A stretch of DNA of 64,000 nt from Kuschelorhynchus macadamiae (taxonomy: Eukaryota > Arthropoda > Insecta > Coleoptera > Curculionidae), in the NCBI GenBank assembly GCA_030620095.1, contig JAUTXW010003605.1, positions 310,001-374,000 of the forward strand. The letters are read 5' to 3'. Both the position numbers and the translations under genes were made by a program. Within the stretch, counting starts at the first letter, position 1; the number at the start of each line of letters is the position of its first letter. Of the stretch, positions 40,291-58,760 are shown one piece after another. The notes beneath the pieces were generated by a model. It was not told where the DNA came from and did not search any database. It worked only from the letters and a program-made list of their open reading frames with translations.

Positions 40291-40347
<57 letters not shown>
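40291..40347. repeat. (TA)n microsatellite
   Basis: About 57 bases of TA following the mariner relic. Confidence 0.94.
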
Positions 40348-40351
<4 letters not shown>

Positions 40352-40539
40352 AAGCTTAGTTAAATAAATTGGAGTTTTTTTTAAAAACGAGTCCCGTTTA
40401 TATTTGATACACTCTCGTATTTTCACCTGTTAGAATATATGCAATGATTTCCGTTTCACACTGTATAGTATGTATAAAGTAATTACTAAATAGCTACATA
40501 CATACACAAACTGTGTTATCTTTGTATGCAGATATTCGT

Positions 40540-41150
40540 TAGGAGGGAAGTTCCGGGTAGAAGCCACTTTACCGATTTTTACTTCCCTCATAGATTTTTT
40601 CAGATCTTCTGTCTGTCTGTCTATCTGTTATCGCTCTGTCTGTTCGCGGCATAGTTAAAAAACTACTTACCCGACTGACTTCAAATTTTTATAAAAAATT
40701 AAGAGTTATAAACCTGGTAAAATCTTGGTAAAAATCCAATATGTCAATAGAAAAGGTGGCCTACTGAAATGTTAAAAAAATTATTACTAGGAAAGTGCTT
40801 ATCCGATTTATCTCAAATTTTGCATAAAAATCAAGCATTATGTAGGAATCAACTCGTAAAATTTTGGTACGAATCCAAGACGGCGAAACAAAATGGCGGC
40901 TTAATAAAATATTTAAAAATTCCTCATGAAAAAAATTTTTAATGAACTGATTTCGAATTATGTGCCATAACCAATTGTAGTATAGAGGTGAACTAGAAAA
41001 AGTGTGATACTAATTCAAAATGGTAAAACAAGATGGCGGCTAAATAAAATGTTTGTAACCTGAAAAAATCACCCTATCAGATTTTACATATATTCACATT
41101 TTGGCGTTGCTAGATTCCAAAAGTAGAAATCTGGGGTTTACATGCACAGT
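40540..41150 (+). repeat. dispersed repeat R, copy 2
   Basis: GGAAGTTCCGGGTAGAAGCC leads into TTTTTACTTCCCTCATA, a TCTGTCTG run, TTCGCGGCATAGTTAAAAAA and then units with AAACAAAATGGCGGC, as in the copy at 30561. Confidence 0.7.
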
Positions 41151-41806
41151 GTGAGACAGCAGATGTTTTGAAAAAAGAATAAAACAACATTAAACTGGTT
41201 ACATAAAAAGTTAAATAAAAAACACATTTGATGACAATTTTAAAATTCTTCACTTTGAAATAAAATCAAAGAAACTCAATTTTTTAGAAAGTATGGTATA
41301 ATATTATTAGTTGTAAATTCCGATATTTTTATTATCTTGTTTTTGAAATATACAGTGTCCTTAAAAAGTTCGCATCATATGGGAATTTTTTTAATTAGGT
41401 CATTTTTTCAAAATTTAACTTTTGCTCTATTAAGGATGAAAAATGGCTTATTCGAAAATAATCACGTGATTTGCGTTACCTGTCAAAATTGACATTTCTG
41501 TAAAAAAATTGCAGAAAAGGAGCTTATTTGCTAAAATATGAAAATGTTGTGTTAATTAAATGTTAGTAACCTCATCATAATATTAACTTATCATGCCTAA
41601 ATACTGCATAAACACTGTCTTTTTTCGAAAAAAATTAAAATCGCTTTTCAAAAGTATGTTAAGCTTGATGCAAAGTTATGGTGATTTTGGGAATTTTAGG
41701 TATATATTAATTGTAATAGATATATTCTCTAGTAAATAGATAATTTAATACAAAAAACTCATAATTGACTAATTTCGGACCGTAATCGAAGTTGAAAGCT
41801 ATTTTT

Positions 41807-41985
41807 GAGATTATAATCAGTTTTTAATGTATGTAGGTGTTTTAAACGTTGGTCTTTATTGTGCTGATGTAATGTTTATCCTGTGTTAACGTGATATATT
41901 TACATGCTCTTGAAAATGGTTGTTTAACCGAAACGCGTCGAGCCTAAATAAATACATTTTTGTGAAGATTTGTTATTTTTTATCA
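41807..41985. mobile_element. 179-bp insertion with 8-bp target duplication
   Basis: CTATTTTT at 41799-41806 is repeated at 41986-41993, and the right arm of the host palindrome lacks the segment. The insert ends near AACCGAAACGCGTCGAGCC, a motif of the type found near the ends of Penelope-like and other insect retroelements; a 5'-truncated retroelement copy is likely. Confidence 0.65.
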
Positions 41986-42619
41986 CTATTTTTAAAATAT
42001 TTGAGTGCTTTGGGCAAAGCTATACAAATTAAAAATTAGAATTGCTGGCTAAAATTCGACACATATGTAAAACTATAAAATAAACAACTTTTTCTTATAA
42101 CCCATTTTCGTATTTTAGCAAATAACCCTTTTCTCGATTTTTTTTGAAGAAATATCAATTTTGGCAGGGAACACAAGTTAGGTGACTATTCCGTTATTTT
42201 TCATACTTAATAAATAAAATAAAAACAATATGTATACCGAATTTTCGCCAGAAATTCCGAAATTAAATTTTTGTAATTGGTTTTTCGAAATTTCAAAAAA
42301 AATACTTTAAAAAATATATTTCAGTTACCTCAGCAAGCAGAATAAAAATCACTTCTTTAGAATTTCTAACCTTGATGTAAAGTTGACGTGCTTTTAAGAT
42401 TTTTAAGTATATATTAATGAATATTTTTTTGGATAGGTATCTTAACACAAAAAAAAACAAAAACAATGATAAAAGCGTAGTTTTCAAAATATACCATAAA
42501 AGATTTAAATAATGAATTCTGCATTATAACAAATTTCAAATTTTTTGCCCTATTAGCCGTAAAAGTTGCTATCTCTCCACAAAATGTCATGTTGAGATCA
42601 AAAATGCTCTTAATTTCTT

Positions 42620-42980
42620 CTTTGAACCTAATGTATCATCAATTTATTCATCAGGAGCCCTGGATTAAAAAAGGAACTATAGGGGCTATAGCCCCAGGCC
42701 CCGTCGGCGCCAGCGGCTTCAGCAGGAGCCCCAGTACAGAGCTTGCCCTATATTTTGCGCTAATTTATTATTTAATACGTGTAGGGTCCACTTGCATTGG
42801 GGGCCCCGGAGACATGGGCCAGTACTTTATCAGCGGAAAACAAAATATTTTTTGTCATTAGTAATTTTGAAGCGCGGCTAAGGAACCACCAAATACTAAA
42901 AGGCTCTCGCAATACCTCGCTTGTATCAAGGGCCCCTCAATTTATATAGCCCCGGCTCCGTAAGAAGCTTATACGGTCCT
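42620..42980. mobile_element. GC-rich insertion in the left arm
   Basis: About 360 bases absent from the right arm of the host palindrome. Composition is far more GC-rich than the surroundings (GGCCCCGTCGGCGCCAGCGG; GGGGGCCCCGGAGACATGGG). GGGGCTATAGCCCC near the left and TATAGCCCCGGCTCC at the right suggest imperfect inverted ends. The open frame across it has no motif that I recognise. Confidence 0.45.
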
Positions 42981-43277
42981 GGTATTCAAATATTTTAAAA
43001 GATTTGTAAATTTTGGGTTCGAAATTTGTATTTGTCATAAAATTGTTGACATAATAATAGTTTTGAGAAAGTACACATTGCATAGAGGCACTTTTAAAAA
43101 AGCATTTGATGCTTTTGCGAAGTAGGCCATGAAAACAAAATAATGATATTTTGTAAATTGTCATTTTAAAGAAATACAGACATTATTGTAGTTGTTTTCT
43201 TTAGAAAAGTCAACAAAGTATGTTAACTTTACAAAAAAAAGTTGTATACATGTACAGCAATCAACTAATATATTAGA

Positions 43278-43404
43278 TTTTTTATTGCGGGGTTATCTTG
43301 AACAAAAAGTGTATAAACAGAGACCATTTCGAGACATTGTGCTTGAAAATACCATTCGCGAATGTGTTAGAGATATAAGTCAGCAGTTTACAAAAAAAAA
43401 ACGC
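43278..43404 (+). pseudogene. C-terminal relic of a mariner-like transposase
   Basis: DFLLRGYLEQKVYKQRP followed by LENTIRECVRDIS corresponds to the segment after the third Asp of the DD41D transposases in this window (LDFFLWGYVKEIVYNKPP in the intact copy). It lies in the loop between the palindromic arms, where the parent transposase would have been. Confidence 0.6.
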
Positions 43405-45202
43405 TGTTAAAGACGTTTGTAGAAGAAATATGATATGTATAGAGCGTGATGGACTACATACAGATATGTAAAAAAAGAGCTGCTTTTATTGAATTAAATA
43501 AATGAAACATTTTATGTACTTAAATACAAAAGGAAAATCATGGAAATCATTAAAAAATTAAATGTTCTTGTAGTATTAGGTATATTTGTGAATCGGTTTA
43601 ACATTTTTTTTGGCTTCTGTAGTTTTAAAATAAGAGAATAAGCAGTTTAAATCGCTTTATTCAAAATATTATGTTGATTGCACTCTTAAACCAGTTAATA
43701 ATTATTATTGATTTTTTTTGCGTTAAGACATTTATTTACTATAAAAAAATATATAATTTGTCTAATCTATACCTAAAATCCTTAAAGGCACACCATCTTT
43801 GTATCAAGATTGAAATTTAAGAACTGATTTTTATTTTATTAAAAACAGAATTTTTATGCAATATTAAGTTGTCAGAAATTAATTTCCTAGTGACGTTACT
43901 CAAATAATTTTTTTAAAGTTTTGTCCACAAATGAAAACAATTTCAATTTTTTCTTGTAAAGTTAACATACTAATTGTTTTAGATTAAACTTTCCTAGGTA
44001 TAATTACAATCAGAATGTCTGTATTTCCTTGAAATAACAATTTGTAAAATATCATTATTCGCATATCTTCTTTCAAAGTGCCTCTATACTATGTGTACCT
44101 TCTCAAAACCATTATTAAGTCAACAATTTGACCACAAATACGGTTTTTGAAACCAAAAATATTTTAAAAAGAAAATATGGACATTTTTTCATGTCTACAT
44201 AACGTTTTGTAGAGAGACAAGGCAACTTTTACGGGTAGGGGGAGGACAAAAAAGTCTGAATTTTGTTATCATGCAGAATTCATTATTTAAATATTGTATG
44301 TTGTATTTTGAGAAATACACTTTAAACCAGTTCATCATTGTTTTCGTTTTTTTTGTGTTAAGATACCTTTCTAAAAAAATATTAAATAATATACATATAC
44401 CTACTTAAAATTCTTAAAAGCACGTCAATTTTACATCAAGCTTAGAAACTTTATAAAGAAATGATTTTTATTTTTCTTGCCGAGATAACTGAAATATATT
44501 TTTTAAAGTATTTTTTTTTGAGTTTTCGAAAAACCAAAAAGATAAAAATAAAAATTGATTTTAGAATTTCGAAAAAGTGTTATAAAAAATTTGTTTACTT
44601 TATAGTTTTACATATGTGTCGAATTTTGGTCAGCAATTCTAATTTTCAATTTTTATAACTTTACCCAAGCCACTTAAATATTGTAAAAATGGTTTTAAAT
44701 TTCAATTACACTCCTAAATCAGTCAATTATAACTTTTTTGTATTAAGATATCTATTTACTATCAAATAAATTTAATATAATTAATATATACCTAAAATTC
44801 TCAAAATAACCACAACTTTGCATCAAGCTTTACATATGTTTGAGCAGCGATTTTTTATTTTTTTTCGAATAAAGACAGTGTTTATGCAGTATTTAGGTAT
44901 AAAAACTTAATATTATGCTGAGTTTAAAAAATTAAATACTCAAATTTTTGACCAAAATGGGGTATGCTTATATAAAATTAAAAAATAAACAAGTTTTCTC
45001 AATACAACTTTTTCATATTTTAGCAAAGAAGCCCTTTTTCTGCAATTTAAAAAAATGTAAATTTTGACAGGTAACGCAAGTCACGTGATTATTTTCGAAT
45101 ATGCCATTTTTCATCCTTAGTAAAGCAAAAGTTATTACCTATGTTAAATTTTGACAAAGTGACCTAATAAAAAAAATGATGTGAACTTTTTCAAGGACAC
45201 TC

Positions 45203-45863
45203 TATATATATAAATACGTTATTGTAAAAAAAACTTAGACTGCAAATTCCATCCGAAGAAGACATTGTATGGCGAAACAATTGTCATGGTTTAATGTAAT
45301 ATAGTACAAATTAAATTTACAAACGTTTTATTCAGTGTATAATGGATTTCCATCAGTGTTAAATACTGGAGAAAAATCATGTTTTCTTTGTACACCCTGT
45401 ATAAAAAATGTACATAATAATTTGGAAAAAAAAGTATAACACCAGTTTATTCACAAAGAATTTTTATTTTATCTAGCATAAAATGGGCAGGGGCATGCCG
45501 ACATCTCTTTGGGTCTTCGAAATATTTGACTTCAAGTTTACCCTAAAAAACTAGTGATCCACTTATTATGAGCAACAGTTCATTTGCTCCTGTGTTTAAT
45601 TTCGGTGTTTATAATTACTATGCAAATTACAAAATTAAGCTATTTTCTGCACTATGTGTGGAATTTGTATAGAATGTCCGATAAAAAATGTACATACATA
45701 TTTAGGAATTTCCATGGTTATCGTATTATCAAACCATATATCATAACTATCAACTTACTTCCGCAACTCAATTTACCTAAAATATCACGTTTTAGGATAC
45801 AAACGTATGACTACTATATTCGCAGATGATTTGTTTTTGATTATAATTATAATAGACTGTTAG
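45203..45863. other. intergenic
   Basis: Nothing coding. It holds GAAGAAGACATTGTATGGCG at 45256 followed by AAACAATTG, another GAAAC-type retroelement end motif, and a stray CACCCTGTAT. Confidence 0.4.
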
Positions 45864-45871
45864 TATAAATA
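45864..45871 (+). promoter_or_regulatory. TATA box of secreted-protein gene B
   Basis: TATAAATA, about 25 bases before a TTCAGCA initiator-like site and 72 bases before the start codon. Confidence 0.6.
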
Positions 45872-45935
45872 GTAATACCTAGGAGATTCAGCACACAGTT
45901 AAACATTGTCATTAAAGAAAAAAAATACAAAAAAA

Positions 45936-47006
45936 ATGATGTTCAAATTCTTTATTGCTGCAGTAGCGGTTTTTATACAAGTACGTAATTATTTTCTTCG
46001 ACACTAGTAGTAGACTTTGGACATTAACATTACATTTCTATTGTAGTTACTTAAAGGGTTAATTATTAATAATATCGAATTTATTACAAGTAAAAAGAGT
46101 AGAAAATATGCTATACCAGAATCATCAACTGATGATGGTGATCTATTTTAGCCAGTACAGCTCTATTTATTTTTTCTGTAAATTCTTAGAAACAGAATCC
46201 TAACTATACTAATAAAAGGATGTAAAAAATATTATTCAATTATCAGAGCTAATACATTATGTCAGTTTTACACAATTAACTATTTATTTATAAATCCCAA
46301 TAAAACAGCCATGATCTTACATTAGAAATGACGCATTTAATTTTTCAAAGTTCATAATTCATACATGTAATTTTAAACATCTTATTTTTTAAACGTGTGT
46401 TAAGTGTTAAGTAACCCAAAGCACCAGCTAGATTTTTGAGGTTATTTATAAATCGAAATTTGTGTTATTTATAGTGTTAATTTAATTATACTAAATTAAT
46501 TTGTCTAGGTTGAGGGCGGTTGCCTTGTTCCCCCGCCATGTTATGGACTTCCTTCACCATCTCTCACACTGCCATCATCACTTCCATGCCCGCCGGTACC
46601 AGTGAAGATCACCCAAAAGCCAGATGTCAACATCCCACTTTCACTTCCAGCTGAAATACCACTAGGAAATTTCTGCGCTTGTCAAAAATTTGGGATATCT
46701 CCGACCCTATTACCATGCGCCCCAGCTCCAGCACCTTACGGCCCAGCTTCACTACCTTACGCCCCAGCTTCACTACCTTACTTTCCAGCTTCAATAGCTT
46801 CCACTGTAACCTCAGCTCTTTCTGCTGCAGCCCCAGCTCCGTGTGCTCCAGCCCCAGCTCCATGTGCTCCAGCTCCAGCTCCAGTACCATGTGCTCCAGC
46901 CCCAGCCCCATGTGCTGCAACTCCTGCTGTAAGTTTAAGTCCAGCAGTCCTTCAGACTCTGTTACAGTCTTTTATTTCTGCGGCTCCAGCACCTGCCTGT
47001 GTCTAA
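45936..47006 (+). CDS. small secreted Pro/Ala/Cys-rich protein B (two exons)
   Basis: Exon 1 (45936-45980) encodes MMFKFFIAAVAVFIQ, a signal peptide, and ends at GTACGTAAT. Exon 2 (46509-47006) follows TTTGTCTAG in phase 0 and adds 165 residues. The mature protein has 11 Cys, begins VEGGCLVPPPCYG, contains the core QKPDVNIPLSLPA...LGNFCACQK, then YAPASLPY and CAPAPAP repeats (CAPAPAPCAPAPAPVPCAP), LSPAVLQTLL and a terminal APAPACV. The first six Cys, the core and the tail match the protein at 34819; the Pro/Ala repeat is expanded. The intron is only 528 bp here because it lacks a transposon. Function unknown. Confidence 0.85.
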
Positions 47007-47040
47007 ATGTTTTTAAATGTTGAGAGATATTGGAAATTGT

Positions 47041-47046
47041 AATAAA
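47041..47046 (+). terminator. polyadenylation signal of secreted-protein gene B
   Basis: AATAAA, 35 bases after the stop codon. Confidence 0.65.
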
Positions 47047-48060
47047 ATATTTAAAAATATCGTAATATTTTTTAAAATATGCCTAGCCAATTATAGCTTT
47101 TAATCTACAGGATGCTTCAAGAAACATCCGACAACCTATATGGATAAAACTAAATAAAATAAGGTGTAAAGTTCTAATAAAACATAGTCCAATGAATCTT
47201 CATTGCCGTTTAAGCTTTAATAATAAGTTGTTAGTTTTCTTTAAATAGCTCAAATATGTGGCATTTTTATAGGGCAAGGATTTAAAAGACGAATTTTAGT
47301 CATAATCCCAGAATAATATTTCTAGAATGAGCACGATTTCAAAACCGGAAGTTTTAGTTATTTTTAAATTGATCGACCAAATAATAAAAACGTGTTGGAA
47401 GCATTTCATTTTATCGTTATTGTTTTTAAGATATTGACAGTTAATAAAAAAATTAATAAAACTGACTGAAAATGAAATAATATTTTTTTATATCTTGAAA
47501 ATTTACTCTTAATTACTTACTGATAAAAATAAATGAATGTACCTTGTAAATATTTTAATGTCTAATAGCACGAGTCTCACTATCTTTATTCACGACGACT
47601 TCATCCAGCAAAATTTTCAAAGAGCAATAAAATATTATATTTCACTTTTTAGTGCATTTTTCGAAGTCGGTTTTATTTTTTTTAATAAAAATTTTTATTT
47701 CATCTTTTTTTGTTCCATTTATACGAGTTTTATTGTAAAAAGGAGCTAAAAGTGTACTGAATACTATATAATTTTGTTTGATATAACGTACATAGTTTTT
47801 TTCCTGATTTAATGGTGAACGCCTTTATTGTGAACCGGCTTCGTCAATTTCGCACCACGAAAAGAGTTCAAGAGAGTACCATTCCGTTATTTTTAACAGT
47901 TTTTCAAAATGCTTGCTGTGAGACCACTCTGGCAATATCCTAACTATTCCTTGAAATTTTTATTCCAATTGATCAAACGATCGCGAAGTAATCGATGTAC
48001 AAATATAAAAAAACACATAGGGTCGAATTGATATTTGCCTCCTTTTTTGAAGTCCATTAA
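47047..48060. other. intergenic
   Basis: No gene seen. Near 48035 TTGCCTCCTTTTTTGAAGTC resembles 62840 (TTCCTCCTTTTTTGAAGTCG), a motif at the end of a dispersed element. Confidence 0.4.
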
Positions 48061-48070
48061 AAATTAACAA

Positions 48071-48655
48071 TTTCTGACTTTGAAAGACTAAAATCTACAT
48101 AGTTTGAGTTGTGGGAAAGCATATCACGCATTCCTATCCTATTTTTTTAAGACTTTCTAATTGTGTTAACCGGGCATTAAAGTTTAGCTGAAAATTTATT
48201 AAAAATCGGAAGTGAATATCAAAATAAAGACCATAAAAAACTAAGGAAGGAGTATGCCATCGACTGACCCTATCTATTCATTTAGATTATAATGCTTTAA
48301 ATTGTCAATTTTTATATTTCTATATTTCGGAATTTTTAAAAGGAATAAGTACCTTGTATATCATTTCATTTTTGGATTCGTCCCAACTATACAACTTTAG
48401 TGTCAGTGGTTTTCGAGATACTAACAGTTAAGAATTTTTAATTTCTGACTTTGAAGAAATATAAAATCTAAACAGTTTGAATTGTGGTAAAACAGATTGC
48501 TCATTCCAATCTCAGTTTTTTAAATGATTTTTTTTATTGTGTCAACCCGACATTAAAGTTTATTCCGAAATTTATTGAAAATCAGAAATTAGTGCCATGA
48601 TAAATATCATAAGAAACTTAGGTAGGAATATACAATCCGATCGACCCTATCTCAA
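48071..48655. repeat. diverged tandem duplication, about 375-bp period
   Basis: TTTCTGACTTTGAA recurs at 48071 and 48442, GGCATTAAAGTTTA-like blocks at about 48173 and 48550, and GACCCTATCT at about 48266 and 48643. The copies differ substantially, so it is old. Confidence 0.7.
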
Positions 48656-49029
48656 CTGTTAAAATTTTGAAGATTCAAATTGTCAGTTTTGATATATATA
48701 TTCAATATTGAAACGAATAGGACATGTTCTAGCAAATATGTTAAGAACCTAGAGACGAGTCAAAAAGAGGGTTTATATTGAAAGTGATTATTGAATTTAT
48801 ATATAGATCTAACAACAGCACAGTTTTAAAGATATTTTTCCAAAGCAAGTTACCATTCATCAGTTTAGAAAGTTTGCGTTTTTTGGTAAGATTTTGAGTA
48901 AAATTTGATCGTCAGATTTCCGTTATTACTTCTCAACATTCACATTATTTGGAGCAGTGATGTTTATCACTGATTGTTATCAAATACAACCTGGTTTTTG
49001 TTCTGCAAATGTCATAAATATTATAATAA

Positions 49030-49137
49030 AAAATCAGTAAACTTCCTTTACCCGGAACTTCCCCCGTTATGAATATTTCGTTTTATTAGGAATAGAGAAG
49101 TGAAGCCCAATTTAGATCAGTACATAGTCATTTAGTA

Positions 49138-49171
<34 letters not shown>

Positions 49172-50370
49172 GTATTACTAAATGACTATCTTTTCAAATA
49201 TTTTTATTGGGCGCCATTTTGGATTGCTACCAATATTTAACTAGTTTCTACCTGTCACCCTTGATGTTTGGGTATAATTTAAAGTATGATTTAAAAAAAT
49301 ATATTTGGCCGCCATCTTAATTCGGAACATAACTTTACCAGTTTATCTTTATATATCACACTTAACGCTTGCACAAAATATAAAATTTATCTAATAAGTA
49401 GCTTTTTCAAGCTGATTTAATATTTCATTGGTCCACCATTTTGTTTTGCTATATTGGATTCATACCAAAATGTTACATATAACACTTGATTTTTGTTCAA
49501 AATTGTTCCGGAACTTTGTATTTTCACCAAAACATTACCAGGTCATCCCCATATGATCCATAATTTTTGACTAAACTTAAGTCAATCGGCCGAGTACTTT
49601 TTAAGCTAGGGACGCTAAAACGTGATGTTATGTAAAACCTGAGATAGTGATTTCTTCACGATTAAAAACATTTTTTTTTGCCGCCATTTCGTTTTGCCAT
49701 CTTGAATTAGTACCACAATTTTACTAGTTCATCTCTATACTACAGTTTTGAAGTCGATTGGGTAAGTAGCTTTTAAGTTATGCTGTGAAATAACAGGGCA
49801 ATGTGGAAACATGAAGATAAACATTTTCTTTGGCCGCCATTTTGTTCTGTCATCTTGAATTCTTTCCACAATTATACCAGTTTATCTCTATGCCACAATT
49901 AATTATTGCATACAATTTGAAATCAATCCATTAAGTACTTTTTTCAGGATGAATTTTTAAATATTTATTAAGTCGCTATTTTGTTCCACCATCTTGGATT
50001 AGTACCAAAATTGTACCAACTGATTCCTACATAATACTAGATTTTTGAACAAAATTCGAGAAAAATTGAACAATTAGTTTTTAGTAATAGTTTGTTTAAC
50101 ATTTCGCTAAGTGGCCATTTTGTTTTGCCATCTGGATTTTTACCAAAATGTTACCAGATCATCCCCAAATTAACTCTCAATTTTTTACCAAAATTTGAAT
50201 TCAATGAGTAATTGTTTTTTAACTATGGCGCGAACAGGTAGATCGACAGACAGACAGACCAACGGAATTAAGAAAACATAATTTTCGGCATCTAGGCATC
50301 CTAGAACGTAAAGATCTGAAAAAGTCTCGGAGGGTGGTTTTTTCACGATTACAATACTTCCCTTTTAGGA
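49030..50370 (-). repeat. dispersed repeat R, copy 3 (inverted, longest)
   Basis: On the minus strand it starts near TTGCTTCCCTCCTAAAAGGG, passes a CTGTCTGTCTGTCGATCTAC run and then at least six diverged units around AAGATGGCAAAACAAAATGG, ending CGGGGGAAGTTCCGGGTAAA at about 49060. A short (TA)n sits at 49146-49172 flanked by an inverted pair (CATTTAGTAACACA / TGTATTACTAAATG). Confidence 0.7.
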
Positions 50371-51722
50371 GGGAAGCAAAAAAAATCATTTTAAAATATA
50401 TTAGGTTTTTTGAAATACAATGTAGAAAGTTTAATAAAGACAAAAACAATTTTCTTTGTTTTCTATTTTGCGAACGGCATTAATAACATATAACTCTTAT
50501 ATCAGGCTTTGACTTATTCTATTAGTCACTGAAAAATGAAAAACCCATTAGATTTTAAACTAACAAAAAACCAAACATTTCAGAAAAAAATTAAATGATT
50601 ATTAAATTTTACATATTGCGGTAGCAGAATATATACAATAAACGGATTTAATAAAAACGCCATAGTTTCTAACTTATAACAAATATATTACAATGACTAA
50701 TAATATACAAAATAATTTAAATTTACCACAGGCAAAACTCTTAAAATTAAAATAGTAAGACACAGGACACTCGCAAATTTGTGGACCTTAGCCTTTAAAA
50801 ATGTATTTTTAATTCCGGGGTATTTCTAATATAAGATTGGAAAGCATGTATAACTTCATCATAACTTCCAATTTTTTTCTAAATTTACTGTTTCAAAGGC
50901 TAGGTTGTACGATAATAACTCTATTCACAAATACATAACAAAAGAATTAAATTAAAAAATTCTAGATAATGCCATAAATATGTCAATAAATACCTAAGAT
51001 ACGCATTGTTTGGTAGTCAAGAAAATAAATAATATACTCATAAAATTTTAAAAACTAAATTCTATTCAATTAAAGCCTAATTAAAAAGTGTTGCAATTTT
51101 GTAGCAGTTTTGGTTTTATACCATATTAAAATGAGCAAACATAATACATTTAATTTTTTGAAATTCTATAAAATGTTATGATTATTTCCTTCTAAATTTT
51201 TACTACACAAAATATTTTTCCTTTTTGCCTTCGAGGAAAAATCTTAGGAAAAACTTTGAACATAAAAAAAATTAAAGGAACTGCGTAGTAACATTGCAAT
51301 TCAACAGTTATTATTTGATTCGTATCTTGCTTATATAATTTTAAAGTACATGACATTAAATTTGTTTTTCAGGAGTTGTTATAATATTACTTTGACTAGT
51401 ATATTAATAAAAGAAATATTTACATATCAAATTTCTTATAAATGGTGGTAAACACTATAATATTGTATAGTGAGTCTTTTAAAAATATCACGAAGATAAT
51501 CACTCTAGTGCAAAAAATATATTTCTATTTGAAGATGAAATTTACCATAATAACAGAAACGTTTAAGTGGGCACACACAGTATTTTCCCACACGTAAATG
51601 TGAAACTGATATGGATCAGTGCTCTTAAAGGTCACATTTAGTGATTTTTAATCTTTTCACACAGTTTTTCTTTCTTTTCTGATGTCTTATTTTGACATAA
51701 ATCAATTTGAATGTTAAAAATA
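50371..51722. other. intergenic, downstream of serine protease 2
   Basis: AT-rich; no exon, element end or RNA gene recognised. It probably includes the 3' UTR of the minus-strand protease 2, whose stop codon is at 51723. Confidence 0.4.
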
Positions 51723-58249
<6,527 letters not shown>

Positions 58250-58760
58250 TTTTTTTACATATACCCAAAATGTAACCAATTGTCAACAGCCAAAAATCTT
58301 GGTCAACCTGTAGACTCCCTGTTACATTTGGTGGTCTAGGAATAAGTGATATTTAAAATTTGAATTGTTCTGCATTTATAGCATCGAATAAAAACATATT
58401 TTCTTTACTTGAAAATATTTGTCCAACTTCAGTCATAACAGCTGTTAATAAAACCTATCAAAATGCTTAACTTTTTGGGCCCTTCTTTTGTAATAATAAA
58501 ATTTAACTTGATACTTTTTCATAACAAAATAAACTTGCCAATCATTATATGGATTTTTAATTAAAAAAGAGAGCGTTGATGCTGGTTGAAATTCCTGTAA
58601 TTTTAGAGCCAGTAGGAATTCTCAGATCAGAAAAAGGAGCTCATGGAATGTCCTTGGCACCGTGGATACATGGAAAGGCTATGGTTTGGAATATTAATTT
58701 GGCGAAATCATCATGGTGTTATACATTCGATGGGTTAGCGTTGGCATCTCAAAAACCATA
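58250..58760 (+). mobile_element. non-LTR retroelement C-terminal fragment
   Basis: Broken frames show LPVTFGGLGISDI, like the LPxxxGGLGI block, CSAFIASNKN and, after a gap, PVGILRSEKGAHGMSLAPWI with HGKAMVWN. The latter resembles the RPDGMTLxPWxxGKxLVWD box found at the 3' end of a class of animal retroelement ORFs. No catalytic domain remains. Confidence 0.5.

Larger units (their letters stand above)
41353..45202. mobile_element. giant palindromic mariner-like element
   Basis: The left end TA|CAGTGTCCTTAAAAAGTTCG is mirrored by the right end GTGAACTTTTTCAAGGACAC (terminal bases diverged) next to TA. Arms remain complementary almost to the centre: left about 41353-43190, right about 43960-45202, e.g. 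AATAATCACGTGATTTGCGT against ACGCAAGTCACGTGATTATT, and AATAATGATATTTTGTAAAT against its inverse at 44040. The left arm is longer because of two insertions. The loop holds a transposase C-terminal relic. It is an internally deleted, non-autonomous derivative. Confidence 0.85.

Noticed and set aside
42293..44658. ORFs at 42293-42487 (minus) and 44461-44658 (plus) as genes
   Set aside because: They are the two arms of the same palindrome read as inverse copies (both contain LAEVTEIYFLKYFF-like text); no sign of selection.
46679..47023. Ser/Cys-rich plus-strand frame (CSSPSSVCSSPSSMC)
   Set aside because: A frame shadow of the CAPAPAP repeat in secreted-protein gene B; the paralogue conserves only the Pro/Ala frame.
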